This document shows positions 46,270-55,931 of a DNA stretch of 64,000 bases, piece after piece. The translations under genes and the position numbers were made by a program. The stretch spans positions 434,001 through 498,000 of the forward strand of contig NC_065537.1 of NCBI RefSeq assembly GCF_932294415.1. Reading direction: 5' to 3'. This DNA comes from Quercus robur (Eukaryota > Streptophyta > Magnoliopsida > Fagales > Fagaceae). The stretch's first letter is position 1, and each line of letters begins with the position of its first letter. The notes beneath the pieces are model-generated. The model was not told the origin of the DNA. It made no database searches and saw nothing but the letters and a program-made list of their open reading frames with translations.

Positions 46270-48138
46270 TCACACTAAGATACTCATTGCTTCTGGCAAT
46301 ATTTGGACAACAGCCTCTGCCAATATCTGGGTGTTTTCCTGATCAAAGTGAGAAACCGCAAGTTTCTTATTTGGTAACTCAGTCTGATGTGTGAGTGGTG
46401 GTGCTGCTCTTTTTTGCTTCACTGGTTCTGTCTTTTGTAATACATCTACTCTGTCAGTTCTGGTGAATCTCTTCCATGTACTTGGGGAGTGAGTGTTGCT
46501 ATGGAGTTTACTTGGATTGGGGGTGTCATGGAAGGTTTCGGAGTTGGAGATTGGTTGATGGGAAGGTATAATGGATTGTGTGTTTGACGTTGGTGCATGG
46601 GAGTGTAGTATGGGATGTGTGGGTTTCGCATGAGAAAATGTTTTGGTTTTGGTTTGTATTGTTGGCTTTATTGCATGGGAAAATATTTTGGGTTGTGTGG
46701 GCTCCATAGTGTTATTAAGAGGCAAGTATGATATATGGGAAGGTATAATGGGTTGTGTGTTTGACATTGGTGCATGGGAGTGTAGTATGGGATGTGTGGG
46801 CTCCACTTGAGAAAATGTGTTGGTTTTGGTTTGTGTTGTTGACTTTGTTGCATGGGAAGATATTTTGGGTTGTGTGGGCTCCATAGAGTTATTAAGAGGC
46901 AAGTATGATATTTGGGAGGATATTTCGGGCTGAGATGATATTTGAGTGGTCATGGGGGCTATTTCGGGATTAGTGGGATTATTTTGGGAAGGTGTATTTC
47001 CTGGCACTTTAGTGTGGATGTGATTTCCTCCTCCAGATATTTCAACATAATTCAGAGCGTCATCAATGTCATTAATCTGCTCCTCAAACGTATCAGTGGC
47101 TTTATGTGTGGGCGTCAACTCCAGGTTACATTGGCCTTGTACAGCTGGATTGATCTCAGTTTGGAAAGTTGATTTGAAATTTGAAACCGATGTATCCGCC
47201 TTTAATGCGCTTGTCTTTTCCATGTCAGTAGGTGTCTGATCAACCACCACTGTCTTTGTCGCCGGCGGCCACCGGGTGGGGCTATTCCGGCCTGTGGCTG
47301 CTTCCTTTCGCTCATAGAAACCAGGGACCATTATTACTGCCTTGCTTGACCCCCTGAACGGAGCAGCCCGTAGCCAAGCACCATAGTGTTTGTCTTTCTC
47401 CTCCAAAGTACCTGCACTATCAATCCACAAGTCACAGTCACAGTCAGAGTGTGTTAAACAGCCACACCAATAACAGAGATTAGGTAGGCGTTCAAATTTG
47501 AACGAAACCCATTGCTCCTTTTTGTCTTCAAGAGCCACCACTCTGCCTCGGCAAAGGGGTTTTGATATATCTACCCATATTTGGACTCGCATAAAGCCGC
47601 CTCCGTCCTCAGTTGGAGTGTTTGGGTGGCGTAATACTTGCCCCGCCGTTTCGCACAACCCTTCTGCCACTTTTGGATTCATGAATCTGATCGGGATGCC
47701 GTGCACTTGCACCCAGAAGTGAGTGTAGTTAAAAGAGAGGTTCTCCCCTTCTGATTCTTTACTATATCGCTGAAGCACCATAAGGTGTTTGTCAAACGTC
47801 CAAGGTTCATTTGCCATAATTGTTTCCACCTCTGTCTCATTGTCAAAAGTGAAAAGAATAATATGGTTGCCCAGATTTTTCACTTTGAACCCGTTTTTGG
47901 ATCGCCACAGTGGCTTGAAAGTTGCCGCTATCGCTTCAATATTGAGAGCTCGCTTTGTTAGGAATTTCGCAACAATAATATATTCCGTTGTTGCTAAGTC
48001 ATTTTTCAACTGAAACTTGGGTTCTTCTTGCTGTGTGAGTGAGAGTCCATTCCACTGTCTTGTGAGATCCTCCATGAGAGAAGTCAAGACGTAAGAGTCG
48101 TACCGTGAAAGTATGTCTTTTCTAAGAAAGCTAAACAA
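46270..48138 (-). CDS. LINE ORF1: nucleic-acid-binding protein (DUF4283 plus zinc knuckle)
   Basis: This 622-residue frame is intact. Residues about 35-190 match the DUF4283 type of plant LINE ORF1 (ATFKPLWRSKNGFKVKNLGN, FWVQVHGIPIRFMNPKVAE). It is followed by a CCHC-like knuckle (LCYWCGCLTHSDCDC) in the usual place, though its spacing is unusual. The C-terminal third is low complexity with two or more copies of a repeat around SQISYLPLNNSMEPTQPKI. ORF1 proteins coat the LINE RNA. The frame ends in a TGA directly in phase with ORF2. Confidence 0.9.
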   Translation of the reverse strand: MFSFLRKDILSRYDSYVLTSLMEDLTRQWNGLSLTQQEEPKFQLKNDLATTEYIIVAKFLTKRALNIEAIAATFKPLWRSKNGFKVKNLGNHIILFTFDNETEVETIMANEPWTFDKHLMVLQRYSKESEGENLSFNYTHFWVQVHGIPIRFMNPKVAEGLCETAGQVLRHPNTPTEDGGGFMRVQIWVDISKPLCRGRVVALEDKKEQWVSFKFERLPNLCYWCGCLTHSDCDCDLWIDSAGTLEEKDKHYGAWLRAAPFRGSSKAVIMVPGFYERKEAATGRNSPTRWPPATKTVVVDQTPTDMEKTSALKADTSVSNFKSTFQTEINPAVQGQCNLELTPTHKATDTFEEQINDIDDALNYVEISGGGNHIHTKVPGNTPSQNNPTNPEIAPMTTQISSQPEISSQISYLPLNNSMEPTQPKISSHATKSTTQTKTNTFSQVEPTHPILHSHAPMSNTQPIIPSHISYLPLNNTMEPTQPKIFSHAIKPTIQTKTKTFSHAKPTHPILHSHAPTSNTQSIIPSHQPISNSETFHDTPNPSKLHSNTHSPSTWKRFTRTDRVDVLQKTEPVKQKRAAPPLTHQTELPNKKLAVSHFDQENTQILAEAVVQILPEAMSILV

Positions 48139-48286
48139 AGAAACCTAAGTGCAAACTTGTTACGCAAAGGGACACCAGCACCTTCAAAGAGGGACGACAG
48201 TTCTACAGTCGAGGAGAGGTTTTGCAGACCAACCTTCACCAGTGACAGAGAAACATTGGCCCAAAAAACTTAAAAGGATCCAATAA

Positions 48287-48577
48287 ATTAAGTAATCATA
48301 GAAATATTACAAATTTTATTACATAGATAGGTCATACAAATTGTTGTGTCATCAATTACAATGGTTAATGGGTATTAAGAGAGAGAGAGAGAGAATGTCA
48401 GTTTTAAGCTAATTGCGCACACGTGTGTGAGTGTGTGTATAAAGCAAATTTGATTTCAAATTTGAATATAATTTTGCGCATGTGTTTCATTTAATTTTTA
48501 AATTGTTCATGCCAATTTTTTTTTGAGATAATTACAATATGCTGCTAACACCATAACTTTAATTCTTTCCCCCCTAG
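48287..48577. other. Spacer between LINE and fold-back MITE
   Basis: AT-rich, with a short (GA)n run near 48379-48394 and a (TG)n-like run near 48421-48440. No gene seen. Confidence 0.5.
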
Positions 48578-48763
48578 GAAAAAGTATTTTGTATCAAATG
48601 ATACTACGTCATTCGTATCAAAATCCAATAAATGAGAGACATGTATGCAAAAATAACTAACCCACCATTGTTAATGGTTTAGTTATTTTTTGCTTACATA
48701 TCTCACACTTATTGGATTTTGATACTGCTGGCATAGTATCATTTGATACCAAATACCTTCTCC
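48578..48763. mobile_element. Fold-back MITE, hAT-like
   Basis: The two halves are inverted copies of each other almost to the centre: GTATCAAATGATACTA, GTATCAAAATCCAATAA and GCAAAAATAACTAA on the left recur inverted on the right, meeting at CATTGTTAATGG. The flanking 8-mer CCCCCTAG is repeated at 48570-48577 and 48764-48771, the target size of hAT elements. It has no coding capacity. Confidence 0.85.
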
Positions 48764-48775
48764 CCCCCTAGAACC

Positions 48776-49219
48776 TAATGCAGGAGCATCTTCTAAGTTG
48801 TTTTAAGATGTCTTTGTTTGAGTTCTAGCTAGCAGCCTTAGCTATTAAGAGCAGTTAGTTACAATTATCTTTGTGTCTTAACAAGAGCCTTAAGGCAATT
48901 AGCTTATATAGTAGTCATTCTTATCTAAATTAATTAGTCTTGTTAATGAGTTACTTACTTTTATTAGATGTAACCAGTGTTAGTTTGACACTTGGCAAGA
49001 TACTAATGGTTGTTAGTTGTAAATCAGATTGTATAAGTACTCTTGTACTCTCATTTTGTAACCATTTTTTTTTAGAATTAGTGATTTTAAGTCTTTGTGT
49101 GCTTTTCTTTGGAACTTAGTGTTCTTGTAGAGGTGCCTAACCACCTACTAAGTGTTCTAAGCAATTATCATTGCTAAACAAACCCAAAACAGTTCATCCT
49201 ACACACATTCCCTACACTA
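48776..49219 (+). repeat. 5' LTR of the Ty3/gypsy fossil
   Basis: About 444 bp, matching 52694-53140 along its whole length, with shared words such as GTTTTAAGATGTCTTTGTTT, GACACTTGGCAAGATACTAA and ACATTCCCTACACTA or close variants. Confidence 0.85.
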
Positions 49220-51294
49220 GTTTGGTAGCAAAGCCTGTGTTAGGAGTCTATATAGTGTTTTATTTTGATGACATTTTAGTGTATTCTAAGAGCTTGAATG
49301 TTCATGTTGAGCATCCTAGAAGAGTGTTTGAGTTGTTAAGAGAGTATAAATTCTATGCAAACACAAAGAAATGTACTTTTGCAATAGATCAAGTGAGATT
49401 TTTGGGGTATGTCATTTCTGCAGAAGGTATCAAAATGGATTCTTCTAAAGTGCAAGCCATTCTTGAGTGGCCAATTCCCAAATCAGTCAGTGAAGTACAA
49501 AACTTTCATCTCTTTGCCACTTTTTACAAAAGATTTATCCAGAATTTCAATTCAATAGTAGCACCTTTGACTAATTGTTTGAAGCAAAAGAAACTAGTTT
49601 GGTCAGTTCAAGCCAATGGCAATTTTGCAGCACTCAAGAAGGCTCTTACTATAGCACCTGTTTTGCAAGTCCCAGATTTTGAGAATACTTTTAAGTTGGA
49701 TACAGATGCTTCAATCCATGGTATTGGGGAAGTTCTTAGTCAAGAAAAGTAAGCTTATAGCCTTCTTTAGTGAGAAACTCAGTGGTGCTAAATTAAACTA
49801 TTGTACTTATGATTTAAAGTTATAGTTCAAGCTATCAAGCATTGGAATTACTATCTTTCCTATAAAGAATTTATTCTTAATACTAATCATGAGGCACTTA
49901 AGCACCTACATAACTAGCTAAGTTTGCATAAAAGGCATGCCAAGTGGGTTGCCTATTTACAACAATTCAATTTCTACATAAGGCATAAGGCGGGTGTCTT
50001 AAATAAAGTGGCTGGTGGCCTAAGTCGAAGACAGCCCTTGCTTTCCCATATGCAAGCTTTGGTACCTGGCTCTGATGTGTTCAAGGAACATTACATGGGT
50101 GACAACAAGCTACAGCCTATTTTAGCTATAATCAAGCAAGGCAACTATGCAGCCTATCTTGGTTTTTATGAGAAGGAAGGCTTTCTATTCAAAGGAGTTC
50201 AACTTTGTGTTCCTAATTTTTTTTGTAAGGGATCAATTGCTACTTGAAGTGCATAATCAAGGGAGGGAGAGATATGACTTTATCTCTGATGCAACATAAG
50301 TACTTTTAGAAAGGCATGGAGGCAGATGTGTCTAAACTGGTTCAAAGGTGCTTGGTTTGTTAAAAATCCAAGGGGACAGCCACTAATTCAGGCATCTATC
50401 TTCCTTTGCCAGTGCCTACCAAGCCATGGGAGTGCATAAGCATAGATTTTGTATTAGGGTTGCCTCCAACCACAAGAAGGGCATATAGTATTTTTGTTGT
50501 ATGTGGTTGACAGATTTAGCAAGATGACTCACTTTATCCCTTCTAGAAAATTAAATAATGCTTCACATGTGATTGATCTCTTCTTTAGGGATGTCTACAA
50601 GTTGCATAGGCTACTCCATTCCATTGTTTCAGATAAGGACACTAAGTTCCTCGGCCATTTTTGGGGGACATTGTGGAAGAGTGGGAAGCAGCCTTGACTA
50701 TAGCACAACTTTTCATCTTCAAACTGATGGGTAGTTAGAAGTGGTGAATCGAAGTTTAGGGAACCTTTTCTAATGCCTAGTTGGGGACCATCCTAAATAG
50801 TGGGAGGGATTCTGCCCATAGCAAAATTTGCTTTCAATAGTTCTATCAATAGAAGTTCAAATTATAGCCCTTTTGAAATTGTGTATGGCAACAATCCTAG
50901 TAGTGTGACTGACTTGGTAGCTTTACCAATGCCCAAGAGAGTTCATCCAAAGGCTAAAGATATGGCAAATGTTATGCATCAAGTTCATCAACAAGTGAAG
51001 ATCAAGTTAGAAGTAACCAATGCGAAGTACAAAGCAATTGTTGACTTACGTAGGAAACATGTGGTATTTGAGGTTGGAGACTTAGTTTGGGTGTTGATTT
51101 CTAAAGATAGAAGACTAGAAGGATAGTATGCTAAGTTGAGACAAAGGAAGTACGGTCCTTGTAGGGTTTTGAAGAGAATCAATCACAATGCCCATGAGAA
51201 TGAGCTACCTTCCCACTTGTCTATCTTTGATATTTTCAATGTGTTGCACCTTACTCCTGTTGAGGTTCAAAATATTACAAGTATTGAAATCCAA

Positions 51295-52690
51295 AACTAA
51301 TGGGCCCTCAAAGACAAGAAAGGCCCAATCCGTGAGCTAAAGCCCATTTGAAATGGGTAAAAGGAAGCCCAAGCTCATGAATGGGTAAGCCATGGGCCTT
51401 AGAGAAGGAAGAAAAAGCAGAGGAAGTTTGACCCAACCTTTGTGAGAAGAGCTCCTAAGGAGCCTAGAAAGAGACTAGACTAGGATACCTTAAAGTTGCC
51501 AAAACCAGGGAGGGGAATCCTTGGGAAATGCAGGAAAGAATCAGCTGAGGAGTTGGACAGCTCAGGGAAGCACGCTCATGGACACGAGGGACGAAGAAAG
51601 ACATGTCCCATTAGCCACCTACAACTCAGAAGAAAAGGCTTTGAAAACAGATGATGACTTAGGAACCAGCACTTGATGAAGGGAGGCCTGGTACCTTGGG
51701 AAAAGCAAGAAGGTGAACTATGAAGGAAGGTGGTTGGGGATCTTTTAGTCTGACAGGGAGGAATCTGCCTATTTGAAGAAAAAAGACAAAGAATGAGGCA
51801 GCCAAAAAGGGGTTCTAAAAAGTCTCTCTAAAAGTATTGGAAAAGGGTATTAAAAGTCAACCTTGAGGACCCCCCGAAAAGAGAAAGGTCAGCTGGGGAC
51901 TTTTTGGGAGGAAACCTCAAAAGAAGAATATAGTGAGAAAATGAGGAAAGGACCAGCCACCAATGTTGCTGACATAACATTGGTTCTAGTACTCAGGGCA
52001 GCAAATAAAGGGAATCAATAGTACGCCAAAAACCTTAAAAATGTACTATAAAAGGGGGGTCAAGCCATCAGCAAAACTCATTCAGCAACAATTAATCAGA
52101 GAAAAAAAAGCATTAGATAGAGCCACTAAACCTCAGGAAAATAGAGAAAAGAGAGAAACACTGTAAGAGACCCTGTGATAAGTGCTTGAGGATACACTTG
52201 GAATCAAAGGGATTCAAACCTCACAAGTCTTGGAAGCCTACAAAGAGCTATCTAAGTTTGTGACATTTGAACTTATTTGAACCTCGTGACATATCCCAGT
52301 GAGAAATAGGGTCCAATGTACTAAAAATTCAATGTAATGAACATATCACTCTATTTTCTAAGGATCCCAGATGCCCTTATTTGCACCTTTTAAATAATCA
52401 TTTACTATTCCTCAACCACTTATTTTACAATATGTATATGTTTGCATATATAAATGTGTATGTGTTATAGGGCCCATGTTTTGTGCACAAATTGATTCGT
52501 AATCAGCACAATATAGCTGCAGTGAACCAAGTTTAGTCCACCAACAAACAAATATAAAACTTTTTGGAGGCCCAAGATTCCCGTTATCACTTGGGCCTAA
52601 GTACTGACCAAAACAAGAACCCACAACTCCTTACAATGATCCAAAGGAGGCCAAGAGCACTTTGAGGCCAAGTGTTTTCTAAGAAGGGCA
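51295..52690. other. Unassigned stretch before the 3' LTR
   Basis: Follows the integrase remains and precedes the 3' LTR. It is purine-rich, with a TATA-like TATAAAAGGGGGG near 52047. This might be the element's own 3' untranslated part or a decayed nested LTR-type insertion; no paired ends were found. Confidence 0.3.
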
Positions 52691-52693
52691 TCC

Positions 52694-53140
52694 TAATGCA
52701 AGAGCATTTTTTAAGCTGTTTTAAGATGTCTTTGTTTAAGTTCTAGCTAGCAATCTTAGTTGTTGAGAACAGTTAGTTACGTACAACTATCTTTGAGTTC
52801 AAACAAAAGCCTTAAGGTAATTAGCTTATATGACAGTCATTCTTATCTGAATTAGTTAGTCTTGTTAATGAGTTGGTTACTTGTATTAGATGTAATCAGT
52901 GTTAGTTTGACACTTGGCAAGATACTAATGGTTGTTAGTTGTAGAACATATTGTATAAGTATTCTTGTACTCTTATTTTGTAACCAATTTTTTGAGAACT
53001 AGTGATTTTAAGCCTTTGTGTGCTTTTCTTTGGAACTTAGTGTTCTTCTAGAGGTGCATAACCACCTACTAGATGTTCTAAGCAACTCTCATTGCTAAAC
53101 AAACCCAAAACAGCTTAGCCTACACATATTCCCTACACTA
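52694..53140 (+). repeat. 3' LTR of the Ty3/gypsy fossil
   Basis: About 447 bp, the direct-repeat partner of 48776-49219, with scattered differences throughout. Confidence 0.85.
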
Positions 53141-53591
53141 GACCCCCAAGCACTTTGTGCATGGGGATATGCCAATTCAGCTATAAGGCCATTAAATTTA
53201 TGCTAAAATGAATGATACATTAACACTAACACAGAAGTCAAGAAAACCACAATAATAACAATCCTCATTCACCTAAGCAAGAATATCTCACATGCACACC
53301 TCTATAGTTCTATGGGTGGAATCCAATTAGATTTTCAATTGAAGTCTAATTTTGCATCACATGTCCCATTTAATTTTTAAATATTTGTGCAAAATGTGTT
53401 ATTAGTACAAAAGCTGAAGAGTAAAAAAAAATGTTTAATCTAACTTTGATAGGGTATTGACGTAATTGTTGGCAATAGGAATTAGGAAAAATTAAAAATA
53501 AATAAATAAATAACTAAAATGGAATTTACATTTATATTAGACTTAGGTTATGTTTGGATCCGGTTGAAAATTGCCAGCACGTTTGTGTTGG

Positions 53592-53625
<34 letters not shown>

Positions 53626-55346
53626 CACGTGTTTTAGAGACAAATTTCACTGTTACGGCTATTGTTCATGAACAGTAGCCATAAAAGTTGACTTTTCAAC
53701 ACATCAGTAGGTCCCGTGCACTGTTCACGGGAGCCACAAACCTCACTTTTTAGCAATTTTTTCATTAAAAATGGGTCTCACAGTACTATTCACACATTTA
53801 AAAATTATTTTGCTACAATATTTTTCAGTATCAATTTTTTAAGTTTAAGTATCAATTTTATATTTTCAAATATACAAATATTATATTTAAACTTTACAAA
53901 CTTTTAATAGGCATTTAGTTATGCTTATTTGTAAATGTATCTCATGCCTATATACATAAGATTACATGCTAGTTACTAAATTTAAGCCCAATTGTTTTAG
54001 TAATTAGCCCATTGACTTTAACATGCATGCATGCATGAATAAACATAAAAATGAACACAACCACAAAAAATCATAGTCATAGTACACAAAGAGAAAAACC
54101 CCAAGTATTGTGCAAGAAAACCTCTTAGGGACATCACAACACCACATATAAAATTGGAAAATGGAAAGCATAACAACACTGAATGCACTATTATTTGGAT
54201 TTCTATGTGTTATACTCAAATCATTGAGAGGATTTGAAAGTGTCTTTGAAGTAACACAAAAAGACCATTCAACACTAAGTAGTATGAAGCTAAGAATTTA
54301 CGTTGGCCTAATAGGCATTGAAATTCAGGAATGACAACGAGATGGGTGTGGGGCAGGGAATAGGAAACTCGTCATGTCTTAGTGGGCACTCTTGGGTACC
54401 CGCTCCCACCCAACCATTTAATTTTTTTAAATAAAAATTTATTTAAATTTTATTTAAATTAAATCATACATTAAACTAAAACTCATAAAATAAAAACAAG
54501 TTTCAAAATTACAAAAACTTCTCATAGCATAATAATACAACAATTCAAGTATTAAAAAACACAAAAAAAACCCAAATTTGATTGACCAATTACAAATATA
54601 ACACCTCAATAGTTGTGGAAAAAAAATGTGTTCTTAAACTTCTTGGTTATGAATTATCACACACTCATTTGGTTGTGTAAAAGAATAAAAGTTGTCTTAT
54701 CAAAACTTGATAGTTTTAGTGTAATACTAAAATATAGTACATTAGGTTTCCAATTAAATTCAAAACACATAACTATAGTGAACTTAATTAAACTTGAAAA
54801 AGATAATTGTAATTATGTTTGACTATTCAAGATTGGGGCATCTTTTCCCATGAGGCTAATTTTCCAAACATATTAATTATGTGGCTGGTCTTGAAATATT
54901 TTTGTTTTGTAACCAATTTTGGATGTTGAGTAATTGAGACTCGAGTTCCAACGTGAAGAATTAGAGCTTTCGAAATTCGAGTTTCACTAGAAAATTTAAA
55001 AAAAATATATATATATATATATATATTATCTCATGATTTTTTTTTTCATAGAAATCTAGTCTCCGAGTTTTAAAAGTGGTCGCATAACATAATTATTTTA
55101 AAATTGGCCACATAAATAATATGTTGGGGAATTAGCTTAACGGGCAAAAAAGACTCCAGGACAACCATATATTTGAATTTAATTAAATAATATTTCAATG
55201 TTTGCACCTAAGATTATGTACTTTCACAGTAGCATGTTACAAAAGATTGAGATCATGTAATACATTTTTAAATGGGTGCGGCTAAAAGTTAAAAATATCA
55301 CTTTTAATATTTTTTTTGATGAAAAAAAAAAAGTTATAAAAAAAAA
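53141..55346. other. Gene-free AT-rich spacer
   Basis: Holds a T33 tract (53593-53625) inside a stretch with words such as CTGTTCACGGGAGCCAC and CATGAACAGTAGCCATAAAA, which recall common plant MITE debris but show no bounded ends. Near 54340-54410 there is another GC-richer repeat-like stretch. An (AT)n run lies near 55008-55026. No gene recognised. Confidence 0.45.
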
Positions 55347-55481
55347 GGCAAAACTTAGGTACAGTATTTATTTAACTAAATCCCAACTAAGTGCTGTATC
55401 TACATATTGCTAAAAAAATAAAAATAAAAAGACTTAAAATCGTTAGAAGAACCAATTGCAAATCCTGTACCTAAGTTTTGC
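55347..55481. mobile_element. MITE sharing termini with the 34514-35285 element
   Basis: About 135 bp with ends GGCAAAACTTAGGTACAG and CTGTACCTAAGTTTTGC in inverted orientation. The terminal motif GCAAAACTTAGRTACA is the same as in the larger TIR element in HUA1 intron 2. No coding capacity. It lies about 450 bp upstream of the PEX10 start. Confidence 0.8.
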
Positions 55482-55931
55482 ACAGTGATTATTACACCGG
55501 ATCCAAATCCTGTCACGGGAGTTTAAAAAAAAAAAAAAAAATCGATGTGCCTTGCGTGACAGTCGATGGTCAGAGGGAGTTTAGGCAATACGAGAGTCGC
55601 AGTGAGAGTTGTTTGTCGGAGCGCAATGCCAAGTTAGCTGTCACAAACAAACATCCTCTCAAACAGAACAGGTTCTATTTCACATGCTTCGCCTGTTTCA
55701 CAATTTTCCCTTTTTCCAAAACCCCATTTCGTTAATCAACACCCACTACCACTCTCAGTCTCAGCTATCATCCCATCCTATCTTTCCAACTTTAATTTTC
55801 TGCGCGCCAACTGTTTGCTTTGGTGTCTGTAAGAAAACTTTATTTCCCAAGAAACCCTTCTTTCTTTTCAGTTTTCAGAGATTCAGAAAATAATTGGTGG
55901 TTTCCAAATTCCCGTAAGTTGAATTTGAGAG
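55482..55931 (+). promoter_or_regulatory. PEX10 upstream region and leader
   Basis: Between the MITE and the start codon. Pyrimidine-rich DNA from about 55730 to 55870 looks like a plant leader. No sharp TATA box was identified. Function inferred from position. Confidence 0.35.

Larger units (their letters stand above)
42138..48269 (-). mobile_element. Near full-length L1-type LINE, recently inserted
   Basis: The element is 6.1 kb on the minus strand, with a short leader, ORF1, ORF2 and an A26 tail (T run 42138-42163 on the plus strand). The perfect 17-bp target duplication TTAAAAGGATCCAATAA lies at 42121-42137 and 48270-48286. A perfect duplication, an untrimmed tail and an intact 622-residue ORF1 argue that it is young. 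ORF2 has three in-frame stops (including the one shared with ORF1's end) and one frameshift, so this copy is not autonomous as read. It lies about 1 kb upstream of HUA1. Confidence 0.95.
48776..53140 (+). mobile_element. Ty3/gypsy LTR retrotransposon fossil, internally deleted and broken
   Basis: Two direct LTRs (48776-49219 and 52694-53140) flank an internal region in which reverse transcriptase/RNase H remains (about 49230-50040), then integrase (about 50040-51290) are recognisable by family resemblance, in the RT-RNase H-integrase order of Ty3/gypsy elements. The gag and protease regions are not found, so the 5' internal part is deleted. The copy is broken, with several breaks (about six or more). 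LTRs differ by several per cent by eye, suggesting an age of some millions of years. End positions are certain only to a few bases, and no clean target duplication was found. Confidence 0.85.

Noticed and set aside
53545-53850. Possible MITE around the T33 tract
   Set aside because: The wording is typical of plant MITE debris, but inverted ends and a target duplication were not found.
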